Shown here: positions 42,001-52,983 of the stretch, in pieces
How the letters are laid out: the number at the start of each line of letters is the position of its first letter
Position numbering within the stretch: position 1 is the first letter of the stretch
From: Acanthaster planci
Taxonomy: Eukaryota > Echinodermata > Asteroidea > Valvatida > Acanthasteridae
Direction: 5' to 3'
NCBI RefSeq assembly: GCF_001949145.1
Contig: NW_019091495.1
Span: forward strand, 841,672-904,040
DNA length: 62,369 nucleotides
Made by a program: the position numbers and the translations under genes
Notes under the pieces: generated by a model
Database searches by the model: none
Seen by the model: only the letters and a program-made list of their open reading frames with translations
Told to the model about the DNA's origin: nothing

Positions 42001-44104
42001 ATTTAAACTGCAGTAGTAACAGTGCTTGTTATCTTTTCATCAGTGCCCATTGTTTTCTAAAGTTTACTGGCATCTTAAATAGAGGGCAGCAGAGAGTAAT
42101 TCCATACACCGGTTCCTGTTAGTTAAATTCCTCATTTACATGTACATGTGGGCAGAAAAACAAAAGATTTGCATTTGTCATCATCTACATGTATCTGAAA
42201 TAAAGGTAAGTACATGTATATGTAACTTTCTCACAAAATCATATAGGGGTGAAAAGTGAAGTACATGTACAAGTAAAACTTTGCTCAAAGTGAAAGTAAA
42301 TAATGAGGGGAAAAAGAGGCACAAATTGCTCCAATTGTAGAATTTTGACAAATCAATGTATGCAACTCTATGTAGTATGACCTCCACAGTTATTGCAATA
42401 CATGTACATGTAATTAGCCAGATTACACATAATGTATCATATACCGGTAAATTTTTCTCCCACTGGTATTTTAGCTTTATTTTTCTTTTTCTGTATTTCA
42501 CGTGTTATTCATGTGTCGTACATGTACATGTACTAGGCCTAAAACTTGTATAGTTGACAATATTACTAGCACTTTAAATGGACATATACCTGTATTGCTG
42601 AATGACATTGTAGTAAAATGGTTAAGGAGCAAGTTTTTCACAAACCACACATACACGTAAAGTGATTTAAGAGCCAACTGTTTTCCACTACCCAGCAGAG
42701 GTGCCTGCAGGGTCGCCTTTGATAATTTGTATCCCACAACATTAGACATGTTTACTAATGCCAAATAATCCAAGGAATCAATGTGACAATTGATCAATCT
42801 ATCAATTTTGTATGAACTTCACATATAAAATTACATGGACATACATGTTTGTACTAAATATTTTAATAATTTGCAAGTTATCATTAATAGCCTCTAATTT
42901 TTGTAAAATTGTCCGTAAGGAATGTCACAAAATTTTACTGGAACTGTTTCTTTCATTTCAGATATTGATGTACGACTCTCACAGCAGCAGAAAGACAGCA
43001 AAAAAGATGTGAAAAGCTTTGTGCTACTGAGTGAGAAGTACATGCATAGTGACTACCGTAAGCAACAGAATGAGATGAGCGGAAAAGGTTGTGAGCTCAA
43101 GAAGGCAAAGGAACAAACCTAACAAAAGCTAAACAGAACAGGCTGAAAAATTCACAGTCAACCATCGTGGCCATTACAACTGCTTGTCATGAAGCGTGTT
43201 TGATCAACCATATGTGGTAATGTGGCATTCATTCAAAATGACATTTACTGGTACATGTATGTTGGTTTTTTGGGGGAACCAAGTGTCAATTCTCCAAAGT
43301 AATTCTTTTATCGTTATAATGTTATAAGTGTTAACTTGGCAAGTATTTGTCTTCTCAACTGCAAACCTGACAGCACTGTTGCACTGGTAACTACATGTAT
43401 ACACAAACAATCAAGCTAATGTGGGCATAATCTAGGGTAATCTTGAGGTAACGGGAGTCACGGTAACGCGAGTCACATCGATTATTTATGTTTCTTTTCC
43501 TAAACTGGTTGGGAAATGCTTATCATTTTAGGTGACGTAGAAATGGTATTGAGTTGTGAGTTTCTGATAACTATTCATTGTTTTCTCAAATTCATAGTTT
43601 GAGGAGAAATTTTATTTAAACCTACGCCGATTTTACTGCTTTCCTTTTCATGTAAAGCGAGTCACGCTATAATTACAATGCAATAAAATTGCCGTTATCT
43701 ATTGAAATCATTTTTTGTTTGTGTTATTTTATACCAAGTGTCAGTAAGTACCTGCACAGAGTAAGTGGAATTTTTAACTGCTACATTTCAGTATGTGTGT
43801 GGTTATAAAAGTTTCTAAATGAACTTAAATGTAACACCAGTCAACATGGAAATTCCCAATAGAATTTGGGCCCAGGCTAGCCTCGTCGTCGCTCTAGGCC
43901 TACTAATTGGAGCGTTAGTTTCCTCTTTTACGTTTTTGGACGGGATCGTCATATGGCTTGGATCCTAAAAAAAATCATCTAATTCGTCTTTTTTAACATT
44001 TGGACGTGGTCGGGCGATAGCAGGGTCCAAGAACCTTCCATAGGGTTTTACTTCTAATTTCTGTTTGGCCTATTTTACTAAAAAAAAAGAAGCCCTGTAG
44101 GCCT
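39015..44104. other. Long sparse region with a recurrent GCGAGTCAC motif
   Basis: Mostly AT-rich, with TACATGTA microsatellites (41341, 42395, 42518) and a perfect palindrome ttacatgtactacgtacatgtaa (41059-41081). taacgcgagtcaca-like motifs recur in one orientation at 41777, 41942, 41988, 43448, 43463 and 43656. Two exon-like pieces follow strong acceptors: 41742-41792 (ctttttcag, 16 codons then stop) and 42962-43122 (tttcatttcag, Gln/Lys-rich, then stop). I cannot assign them to a gene. Confidence 0.5.
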
Positions 44105-44167
44105 ACAATCCTGGACAAATCTCGTTGGAACATGCCTCCCCCTCGCCCCCGTCCATGTTGTTTCTCA
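44105..44167 (+). repeat. Partial copy of the 50112 MITE, cut by the gap
   Basis: acaatcctgg.acaaat then cgttggaacatgcctccccc and cccccgtccatgttgttt match 50112-50174. The rest is in the gap. Confidence 0.75.
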
Positions 44168-44656
44168 NNNNNNNNNNNNNNNNNNNNNNNNNNNNNNNNN
44201 NNNNNNNNNNNNNNNNNNNNNNNNNNNNNNNNNNNNNNNNNNNNNNNNNNNNNNNNNNNNNNNNNNNNNNNNNNNNNNNNNNNNNNNNNNNNNNNNNNNN
44301 NNNNNNNNNNNNNNNNNNNNNNNNNNNNNNNNNNNNNNNNNNNNNNNNNNNNNNNNNNNNNNNNNNNNNNNNNNNNNNNNNNNNNNNNNNNNNNNNNNNN
44401 NNNNNNNNNNNNNNNNNNNNNNNNNNNNNNNNNNNNNNNNNNNNNNNNNNNNNNNNNNNNNNNNNNNNNNNNNNNNNNNNNNNNNNNNNNNNNNNNNNNN
44501 NNNNNNNNNNNNNNNNNNNNNNNNNNNNNNNNNNNNNNNNNNNNNNNNNNNNNNNNNNNNNNNNNNNNNNNNNNNNNNNNNNNNNNNNNNNNNNNNNNNN
44601 NNNNNNNNNNNNNNNNNNNNNNNNNNNNNNNNNNNNNNNNNNNNNNNNNNNNNNNN
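44168..44656. other. Assembly gap
   Basis: 489 unknown bases between a MITE fragment and the 3' end of an L2/CR1-like LINE. Confidence 1.
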
Positions 44657-45084
44657 GGTCTTCAGTTTGGTTTTAAACAGAGAGAGAGATTGAACAACCT
44701 GGATTTCAAGTGGCAATTGGTTCCAGAGTGTGGGGGCAGCTTGTGCAAATGAACAGTGCTCAGTAGCTTTTTTGCATTTTGCCAATAGGATGTTCTAAAA
44801 GTAGCTTCCCATGAGACCTCAGAGAGGAACAAGAGTGAGCTTTAACATGCACCAAGCCAACAAAGTATGTTGGAGCAAGGCCATGAATGGCTTTGAAGGT
44901 CAAAAGAAGAATAATTTTATGTCGAACCCGGAACTGTACCGGAAGCCAATGTAATTGACGAAGTGTAGGAGTGATAAGAGTCCCAAATGATGAATTACAA
45001 ACAAGTCTGGCAGCAGCATTCTGTACTCTCTGAAGCCTAATCAATTGAGAAATTGGCAAACAATTAAATAAATTATAGGTTTTC

Positions 45085-46185
45085 CCACCCAACTTTTTAA
45101 AATCGGCGCTCCAATTAACGTCAGACTCATTCAATTTAGCGCGAATTTGATTGATGATCCAGATCAACATTCAATCAGCCAAAATAATTATTCGATTTAA
45201 CTCCATGAGCACGCGATTGCAAATTCCTGTTAAACTGCAAAATTTGAGTCGCTATTCAGTTTAGAAAACCCCAAGAACAGAAGTCAAATACGCACGGTCA
45301 CTCTGTGGTACTCGTAATAGGCATGTGATTTTGTGAATAGGCAAGCATTTCTGACATCCGTGCAATGTTTTTCATCGAAGTCTAATTTACAAATTTGAAA
45401 TGTTTTATGCTTGACTAATTTATTTAAATTCCATCATGAAGAAGAGGGGTTTCACTCGCAGAGAAAAATTGCTCTCAGTACACTAATATCACCTTGATGG
45501 GAGAACCTCTTGTCCATAATGTATGTATTTATTTCTGCTTAAAACGAGAAAAAGAAATGATCAGATTCTTCTTATCTGGTTAAATGATTGTTAAATGACC
45601 AAATACTCTTTTCATCAGTAATCTTGTAATTTGTATTTTTTCCTGCTTGAAAATTTATAAAAAGAAAGAACAAAATTGGTTTCGTGTAATCCGACATTTT
45701 TTTACTTTAAAAATAATACGATATTATCCCCATAATTATTTAACAGAACAAAAGTATACCAGTATAAGTTAAATGAAAAGGTTGGGGATAATAAAGATCC
45801 AGGGCAAATATCGCCAGCGATCAAGATGTCTCTGGAACTGTATACGTATCATAATTATTCAGAAACTCTATCTTTTCTCCAATACTTAGGGTACGTATAC
45901 TTTGAAAAGCTAACATTGCGAATATGAGTGCCCATTGGCGGATATGAAAGTAAAATTTGGGTAGGAATCCACCTCCTAGTCACCCAGAGCGAAATAAGGT
46001 GACGGTTGTGCATCATGAAATTGAATGATACTGTTACTAAACTGAATCCTTGAAAGTGCACGATTGGACGTCCACATACGAAACAGAATGCGCAAAGTTT
46101 CGAAAATCAACCATTGGAGTAACGGGCTTCGAGAAATAGCTGGGATGTAAATGCAATTTCATGAATTTAGATGCTGTTTTAACTA
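45085..46185. other. Probable insertion inside the LINE reverse transcriptase
   Basis: RT sequence stops after RLDYCNIGFP (46179) and resumes with NCLPISQLIRLQ (about 45070-45040). The 1.1 kb between has no RT similarity and includes dispersed repeat R2 (45292-45420). The inserted element is not identified. Confidence 0.5.
45292..45420 (+). repeat. Dispersed repeat R2, copy 2
   Basis: Matches 8250-8380 in the same orientation (cggtcactctgtggtactcg, gcatgtgattttgtgaatag, tgcaatg). Confidence 0.65.
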
Positions 46186-48018
46186 ATTCGGCCGGGAAAA
46201 CCTATATTACAATAGTCCAGACGACTTGTTATAAAAACATGGACCAAGGCTAGTCCGTCTTGAGACAAATATCTCCGAATTCTCCTGATATTATGAATAT
46301 AATAAAAAGCGGCAGAACATGTGAAAATTATTTGCTTATTCATACTCAAGTTGGAGTCAAACAAACAACCCAGACAGCGAACATTCAACGAAGGAGAGAT
46401 AATGGTGCTGCCGACCTTAATACCCGATATAGAAACTTTAGACAACTGTTGTTTGCTGCCAATAGTAGTAAATTCTGTTTTTGTGTCGTTCATCATGGGT
46501 TTGTCCCTGAGCATCCATTGTCGTAAATCCCTAACACAGTTTTCCATGGCTATAACAGCCTGTTCCTGGTTCACTGAGCAACAAGGTTTAAATGACAAAT
46601 ATAATTGTGTGTCATCGGCATAGCACTGTGTATCAGAAAGATGCCGACAATGTCAAACAAAGTGGATGGATATATGTAAAACAGAAGAGTTCCAAGACAT
46701 GACCCTTGTGGAACACCAAAATCCAACTTAAACTGATCAGACATTACACCATTCAGTAATACACATTGACTCCTGTCGGTAAGATAAGACTTAAACCACT
46801 CTAAAGCTACTCCAGAGATCCCAATTGTAGATTGAAGACGGTTCAATAATATTTTATGATCAACCGGATTGAAATGTAGTACTGAGATCCAACAATACAA
46901 GTTAAGTGACACACTGGTGTTTCATCTTCATCAGTATGTCATTCTTTACCTTAAGAAGTGCCGACTCAGTGCTGTGGAACTTTCTATAAGCTGACTGACA
47001 TGCAGGATACAATGAATTGGTGAACATATTTTCATGAATTTGTTCATAAACTACTCTTTCTGTTAATTTAGAAATATACTGGAGGTTACTAACTGGACGA
47101 AAGTTTCAACAAACTGTGGAATTCAAGTTATCCTTCTTAAGAATGGGAAGAACCACAGCCTCCTTCCAATCAGTGGGAAATGTGCCAGTTTCTAGCGAAA
47201 GTTTAATGATTCTGGTAATAACTGGTAGCAAAACATCCAGGCATTTGACCACAAGTTGTGTTGTCATTGGGTCCAGAGAACATGACTTTTTGCAACCTTT
47301 GCCAAAAGAGATTTAACGTGGTGTTCAGTAAGTAGCACAAATTTATCAAATACTACTTGTTCAGATATATGCCTCTCCACAATGCCCATCTCCTGTGAAA
47401 AACCAGAATCAAACTTTTTTGTACAAAAAACTGACCCAAAGCATTTGCTGAAGACAAGGAACTATGAGAATCAAATGTGATACAAGAACTGGGTTTTGGT
47501 TTTAAGAGTGTATCTACAGCCTTGAAGAACCGTCTAGAATTACAACTGTTCTCACGAATAAACCCAGCGTAAAATTGTTTACGGGCATCATTCATCAATG
47601 AGGAGTTCTATTTCTGTGTATTTTAAAAAGTTTCAGATCATCAGCATTTCCGGTGTAAAGCCATTTCTTTTCTGTCTTCCGACGCGAATCCTTTTCCAAT
47701 CTGATTTCAGCATTATACCAAGGGACCAATGATCGATCTATGATGGCCTTAGTTTTAAGAGGTGCATGATCATTAAAAGTATTCCGAAGCGTGGTGTTTT
47801 AACATTGCACAAGGTTATTCAGACCTTTTAGACATTCAGAATACAATGCTTTGCTAGCCAGATCTGCATTAAGTGAGTCAATACAAATTGATTTTACACT
47901 CCTATAGGTCACATTCTTGACTGGGAGAAAAGGTTTTTCTTTTTTGATACTGTACGAAAGGGAAAAATGATCGGAAAACAAAAAGTCCGAAACAGGTGGT
48001 TCATTGATGAAGTAGTCA

Positions 48019-48723
48019 TCACGTGCGGGTGATCACAAGGTCCAATATATGGCCTTTTCCATGAGTTGGTTGTTGAACTTGTTGTTGCAAACCCATAGTT
48101 ACTAATAATTCAGAAAACTGGGCTGCATCAGAGTTATTAACTACATCCATATGAATAGTAAAATCGCCTGTGATAAGCAGTGTTTGAGATGCCATCACCA
48201 GAATTTCAAGATAAGTGCTAAACTCTGCCAAAAATGATGCAGTTGTAACTAAATGGTTTCGGCTGTATGGCGGTCCGTAAACGATTACAAGTTTCAGAGT
48301 CTTACCACCATACTTTACAGTCCATTCAGAGTGTTCGAATGAGCTGAAATCCTTCTGTGTTACTTCAGCGACTTGCATACCATCTCTGAAAAGGTCTGCG
48401 GTGCCCCCTCCAGTGCGTCCAGTCCGCGGGTGATCTCCAAACAGGAATCCTGGTGGTGTGATTTCAACTCTATGAACAGCATATGAGTCGGTTAGCCAAG
48501 TTTCTGTTACAGCATATATGGCCGCCCCACTCATTAAGACATAGTCCAGGAAATCTGCAGATTTATTCTTCACTGAGCGTGTATTCACAGTACAAAGTTT
48601 CAGTGATGAAGTATGAGCTGGAGACTGACGACTTAGAAACGGCACAAAATGCACGGGCATTAACGTGGGCCTGCTTCGTAGTTGAATGCGTGTGTAGATT
48701 CTGGTCAAAACTCCCTTGGACAT
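48019..48723 (-). pseudogene. APE-type endonuclease domain of the L2/CR1-like LINE
   Basis: Motifs in order: CTVNTRSVKNKS, VTETWL, the GGG block, VIVYGPPY, GDFTIHMD and HILDLVITR. They correspond to the catalytic blocks of the APE endonuclease that nicks target DNA. The glutamate of the TETW block and the GDF(N/T) block are present. The frame is open for 234 codons, then breaks. Confidence 0.85.
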
Positions 48724-49235
48724 TGCGAAAAATAATTGATGGTAATGGGAATTCTTCGTTGACCGGCATGTTTGCCAGCACGTTTATCTCTGTATTCAAG
48801 AAGTCCACATGTCTTAAGCTGATGAAGGATATGAGGATCAATGACAGATCGGTGATTATGGCAGATACTTAGTATCTGTCTGCGAGAATACACAAATTTG
48901 GGAGTTATGAGACCATAATTATCGGCAGATTGTTTCACATTTCTTCTAACTGGATAGTTATCAGTTGAATGTGGGCCTGGGTTCCTAGCGACATAGTTGT
49001 ATATAGTCACATCAATGGAAGGTCCATCATCAGGTATGGCTAGGCGAATATATCCATGCTTACCCCAACTGACTGTGGGTACGTGTATTAAAAGCCGTCG
49101 ATTGGGTCCCCGACATCGATATGGCATAGCAGCATCAGCAGTAGCAGATCGCACGAACAGTGATGGGCAGGGATGTGTACTATAGGTGTGAGTAAGCATC
49201 ACTAGTACAAGTAATAACATCAGTCGAAGTGCCAT
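48705..49235 (-). pseudogene. N-terminal region of the LINE ORF with leader peptide and NPGP motif
   Basis: The frame starts at ATG 49235 with a strongly hydrophobic leader (MALRLMLLLVLVMLTHTYS) that looks like a secretory signal peptide. Residues 85-88 are NPGP (48983-48972), the invariant end of 2A ribosome-skipping peptides. The preceding YVAR lacks the usual D-V/I-E, so activity is doubtful. A stretch like DKRAGKHAGQRRIP follows. The frame overlaps the endonuclease frame by 19 bases with a shift. 2A-like motifs near the N-terminus of non-LTR elements are known from sea urchin and other animals; the link here is inference. Confidence 0.55.
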
Positions 49236-50111
49236 GGCTGCAGTGCAGACAGTTAAACAAGATCCCCAAGAGGCTTAAAAGTCAACCATAAGCATCAAAA
49301 ACCTCACAGAACTCACCCAATCTACAGACTTGCACCCATAAAACAGATATTCCGAAGATTAAAACAGGATGGTTACGAGACCCAAAGCTAAAAACGGATT
49401 TAATAATGACCAGAACACGGAGTTAAAATACACAGGCGGCAGTTGATCAACAGCGCCCTCAAATGCATAGTTATTTTATAGACTACCAAAGTGTCACGTC
49501 ACTGTGAACCAGAAAGTGCAGTGCAAACAAATGGAGTACGCGCGCGTGTTGGTTCACGCGCTGGTTCTCGCGCTAATGCATTTTACACACTAATTGTGCG
49601 CGTGACGTATTCACTTCGGTACTGTATATTTAGTGATACAACAGCTATGGGTTATGGTCACCCATTGGTACGGGATTTTTTTCAGTGGATATGGTGGAAG
49701 GGTCCACTGTAAATTTGCGCAAACGGGATTGCTGCTTGCAGGTGTCAGCAACAAGAGGCAAGTTGGCCACTGAAAATGGCATAAGTTGGGCGCATCGTGA
49801 ACGATGCAACATACAATTTCAGCACATCTCTCTCAAATGAAGTTTTTTATTCGCTCTGAAGGGCTACATGTATATGGTTACATGAGGAGCACACAATTCT
49901 GTCTGACCTCTTTTCACTTTCTGGTTGGTATGGTTGGGTTTCAGATGAAATATGGCAATGGTGAACCATGGGAAAGAAGAAAATTGATGTGAGTGACTCT
50001 CCCTTTTTCAGTTGAGGTGATGTACCGTTGCGGTTGTTAGCGCGCGTGTGCGTGCAGCATTTTTTAAGAGCAGGATGTACGCGCTTCCTATTAGGATGAC
50101 TTTTTAGAGAC
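49236..50111. other. LINE 5' flank and intergenic sequence
   Basis: 49540-49610 is rich in alternating GCGCG (acgcgcgcgtgttggttcacgcgctgg). 49250-49450 may be the LINE 5' UTR. No gene seen. Confidence 0.4.
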
Positions 50112-50267
50112 AATCCTGCAGACAAATAACGTTGGAACATGCCTCCCCCTTGCCCCCGTCCATGTTGTTTATCATTGGACAAGTTGGGCCGAACATTCAA
50201 TGGGGAGAGGGGGATCTTATCACTGCGCTTCCCACAAGATGTTCCAACTGTTTTGTACAGGATTGTA
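50112..50267. mobile_element. MITE of 156 bp with about 28-bp inverted ends
   Basis: The left end acaatcctgcagacaaataacgttggaaca and the right end tgttccaactgttttgtacaggattgt are complementary with a few differences. A second copy starts at 44105. No coding capacity; the target duplication is unclear. Confidence 0.7.
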
Positions 50268-52963
50268 GCCCGCACCCCAAATCAAAATCTTCCAAATTCA
50301 CCTCCCAAATGGTCCTTAAATTAAACTGTCTAAGGCGCCCGGCTTAGGATCAAGTAAGCATTGGAGATTACAATTATGAACATGAGGTTTAGTCACATTT
50401 GGGAAGAAAAGGGAAATTTGGGGCCAGCTGACACTGACAGTCAGACCCCAGACCCTGTTAGACTTACTTTCTGAACGGTAAGGGACCAACTCACTACTAC
50501 TCTGTCGTACTAGATCTGACGTGTGTTATGATGGTTTATGGTAAAAAAATCATTACCCCTTTAGTATGATGGTATGGTTCGAGCTGCCCTCAAAACAACA
50601 TGGCTGCCAACTTCGGATCAGGACCATATTTTGGTGAACAAAGAAATGGCAATTCTTTTGATAAAAACTTTACAGTCAAATATTGATTCTTTTAATTTGG
50701 AACGTGTCTTTGAGGTGGTGACAGTATGTTGCCGATACTGTGTATGTTGACACTAATTAGTAATACTGCCCAAGACGCCAAGTCTTCCTTACACTGAATT
50801 TATAAGCAAATTTTGATGACCTCAATGGTAAGCGAATTGCCCTTTTAATCTTGCCAGCACCAGCATGACTCGTGCGAGTGCAAGCACACAGCCTGAAAAA
50901 GTTGTGATGCAAAGGCTGTCTCTTGGACAACTGGATTTGCCCAGGTCCAGCCTGGGAGCTGACTCAGCTGAATTCACCTGGAGTCACCTGATGGGCACAT
51001 ATAGGTTTTAGGTTTACAAAAAAAACTGAACACACCTTGTGGAGGTTGCCAAAGGTGCCCCAGCATTTTTGATCATTGTATTTTGACACTTAAGTTTGCA
51101 CTCAAGTTTGCTTGTGTGCATGTTGAACCCGGAAAGAGGTCTAAATTTCTCGAAAGATTGGTGTGAGATTACCTAATTAACCTGGTTGGTGCAAGTGGAG
51201 AGATCATACAATACATCCAACACCATAAAACATTGGCATAAATTCCAGCAATTTTCTGGTCAACCTGTATCGCCAAATTTGTTCACGTGGACGTGTGGCC
51301 AAGTTTAGTGCAGCCATATTCTGGCCGAACGGATGGGGCTACAGGATTGACTGATAGCGCAATGTGAAAGCACAATCATGCTGGTCGACTAATCTTGCCC
51401 AACACACGCACACAAATATATAAGCTAACACTAGTGTTTCTTAACAGTAGTATTGTAGTAGACCTATCATGTCTCTACACACTTACATGCAGGCCACCTG
51501 AACCTTACTGTACACATTATCATGTGTGATTTGCTCGTGATGACTGTCATGATGTAACATTCATGAACAGCTAAACTGTATACTCATCAGGCCCCTGATT
51601 TTGCCCGCTATTGTGAAATCTGGTTTGTTCTCATAATAAATGGCGATATATTATGGACCTGACAACTGTACGGTCACTGACATTAGTCCAATAAATGGGC
51701 CATGATGTTACTGCCAGGACTGCGTCTCTGGGGCCACACAAGTACATGCATGTATGCAGTAATTGTGTTTGAAAGAAGACATTCATATATTTTTGAATCT
51801 TTAATTTACATGTACATGTATTTATGGCCATCTTTTTTATGCATGTGTGTGTACAGTGGGTTAACTGTCAATAGTCAGATAGTGTCGGATGCATAACAGT
51901 CCCATCCTTTAAATACTTCAGCATTGGAGAGATGGATGAATTTTCTCTTTCAAATCAAAATTGGCCATCAATAGTTCGAGATGTTTGCCTCTTGAGATAA
52001 CACATAGGTACCAGATTTCTTTTGATTGACTAATTGAACTACATGTATGACATCGCTCTGTGGAGGTTAATAATGAATGTAGTGCACAATGACTTTATTT
52101 TGATTTTCCAGGTGGAGTGGGAGAAACCTTTAAGATATAAACCCATAATTAGGGCCTGAGAATTAAAAACAGTAGCCATTCATGTGAAATCATCTAATTC
52201 ATGTACGTATATGTATAGGAATAAGGCAGCGTAAAATTCTGTCTGAGAGTGAGATAATTGTGACTGAAAATTAGAAGCGCAATTTCGGCCGTGGACTAGC
52301 ATTCCTATCTTTCAACACCTGAAACAATATCAATAAACCTCACGTTAGTTTGTGACAGTGTTTTGGAGTTTCAAGGTAAATTTGTTCAGACTATTTCATT
52401 ATGTTTTTCCTCTTTATAACTACCCACTTTCATAAAATAGTGTTTTAAACAAAGTTTAGCAAAATTTATCAGTACGTCATAGAAGGGTTTATCGTGGGAG
52501 TTAAAATGAGGACATTGTCTTCATATTTTACTCGTACATTTTGTAATTGGTGCTCTGAAGTACACGTACATTTGAAAATTTACAAGTATTAGTACTTGTA
52601 GGATTGAACATGTATAGAGTGCATGGGAATCTACTCCCTGTGAAACTTAGGGCATGACTCCAATACAGGGAAATTATCACTGGGAAAAATTCTCGTGTGA
52701 GGGAACTCGTTACATGTAGGCCAGGAGGCTGCATTATTTCATCTAACTAAAAGAATACACAGCATAGAGATTGGAAAGGTTTGAAAGCCATGTTTGTCAC
52801 AGACGTTGCACACACATGTACAAAGAGACATATGTTTGGCATCTGCACACATTTGTATAGCATCTAATATGGCTGTCTTTTGGGCTGGTAACAAGAGACA
52901 AGCAGACATTGCTTTATCATTTCAGTATCATTTCTACTATTCTGTTTTTCTTACTTTCCCTTT
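50268..52963. other. Upstream region of the membrane-protein gene
   Basis: AT-rich with TACATGTA tracts (51810, 52560). At least one non-coding first exon of the gene at 52984 should lie here or further left, because a splice acceptor precedes the start codon. I could not locate that exon or a promoter. Confidence 0.45.
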
Positions 52964-52965
52964 AG
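52942..52965 (+). promoter_or_regulatory. 3' splice site before the membrane-protein start codon
   Basis: ctgtttttcttactttccctttag followed by G: a strong pyrimidine tract and AG, 18 bases upstream of the ATG. Confidence 0.75.
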
Positions 52966-52983
52966 GAAGTAATACTGCTCGCC

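Larger units (their letters stand above)
44657..49235 (-). mobile_element. L2/CR1-like LINE, nearly full-length but broken
   Basis: Minus-strand order: N-terminal region (49235-48705), APE endonuclease (48723-48019), linker fragments (47981-47799, 47598-47353), reverse transcriptase (46912-46179), and the C-terminal domain (about 45085-44657). RT motifs include GVPQGSCLGTLLF and an intact YADD at 46622-46611. The C-terminal block LQRVQNAAARLV, LRQLHWLPV, LLTFKAIHGLAP and APTLWNQLP is typical of L2/CR1-group elements. At least five frame changes and an insertion near 45085-46185 make it inactive. The 3' end is lost in the gap. Confidence 0.88.
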
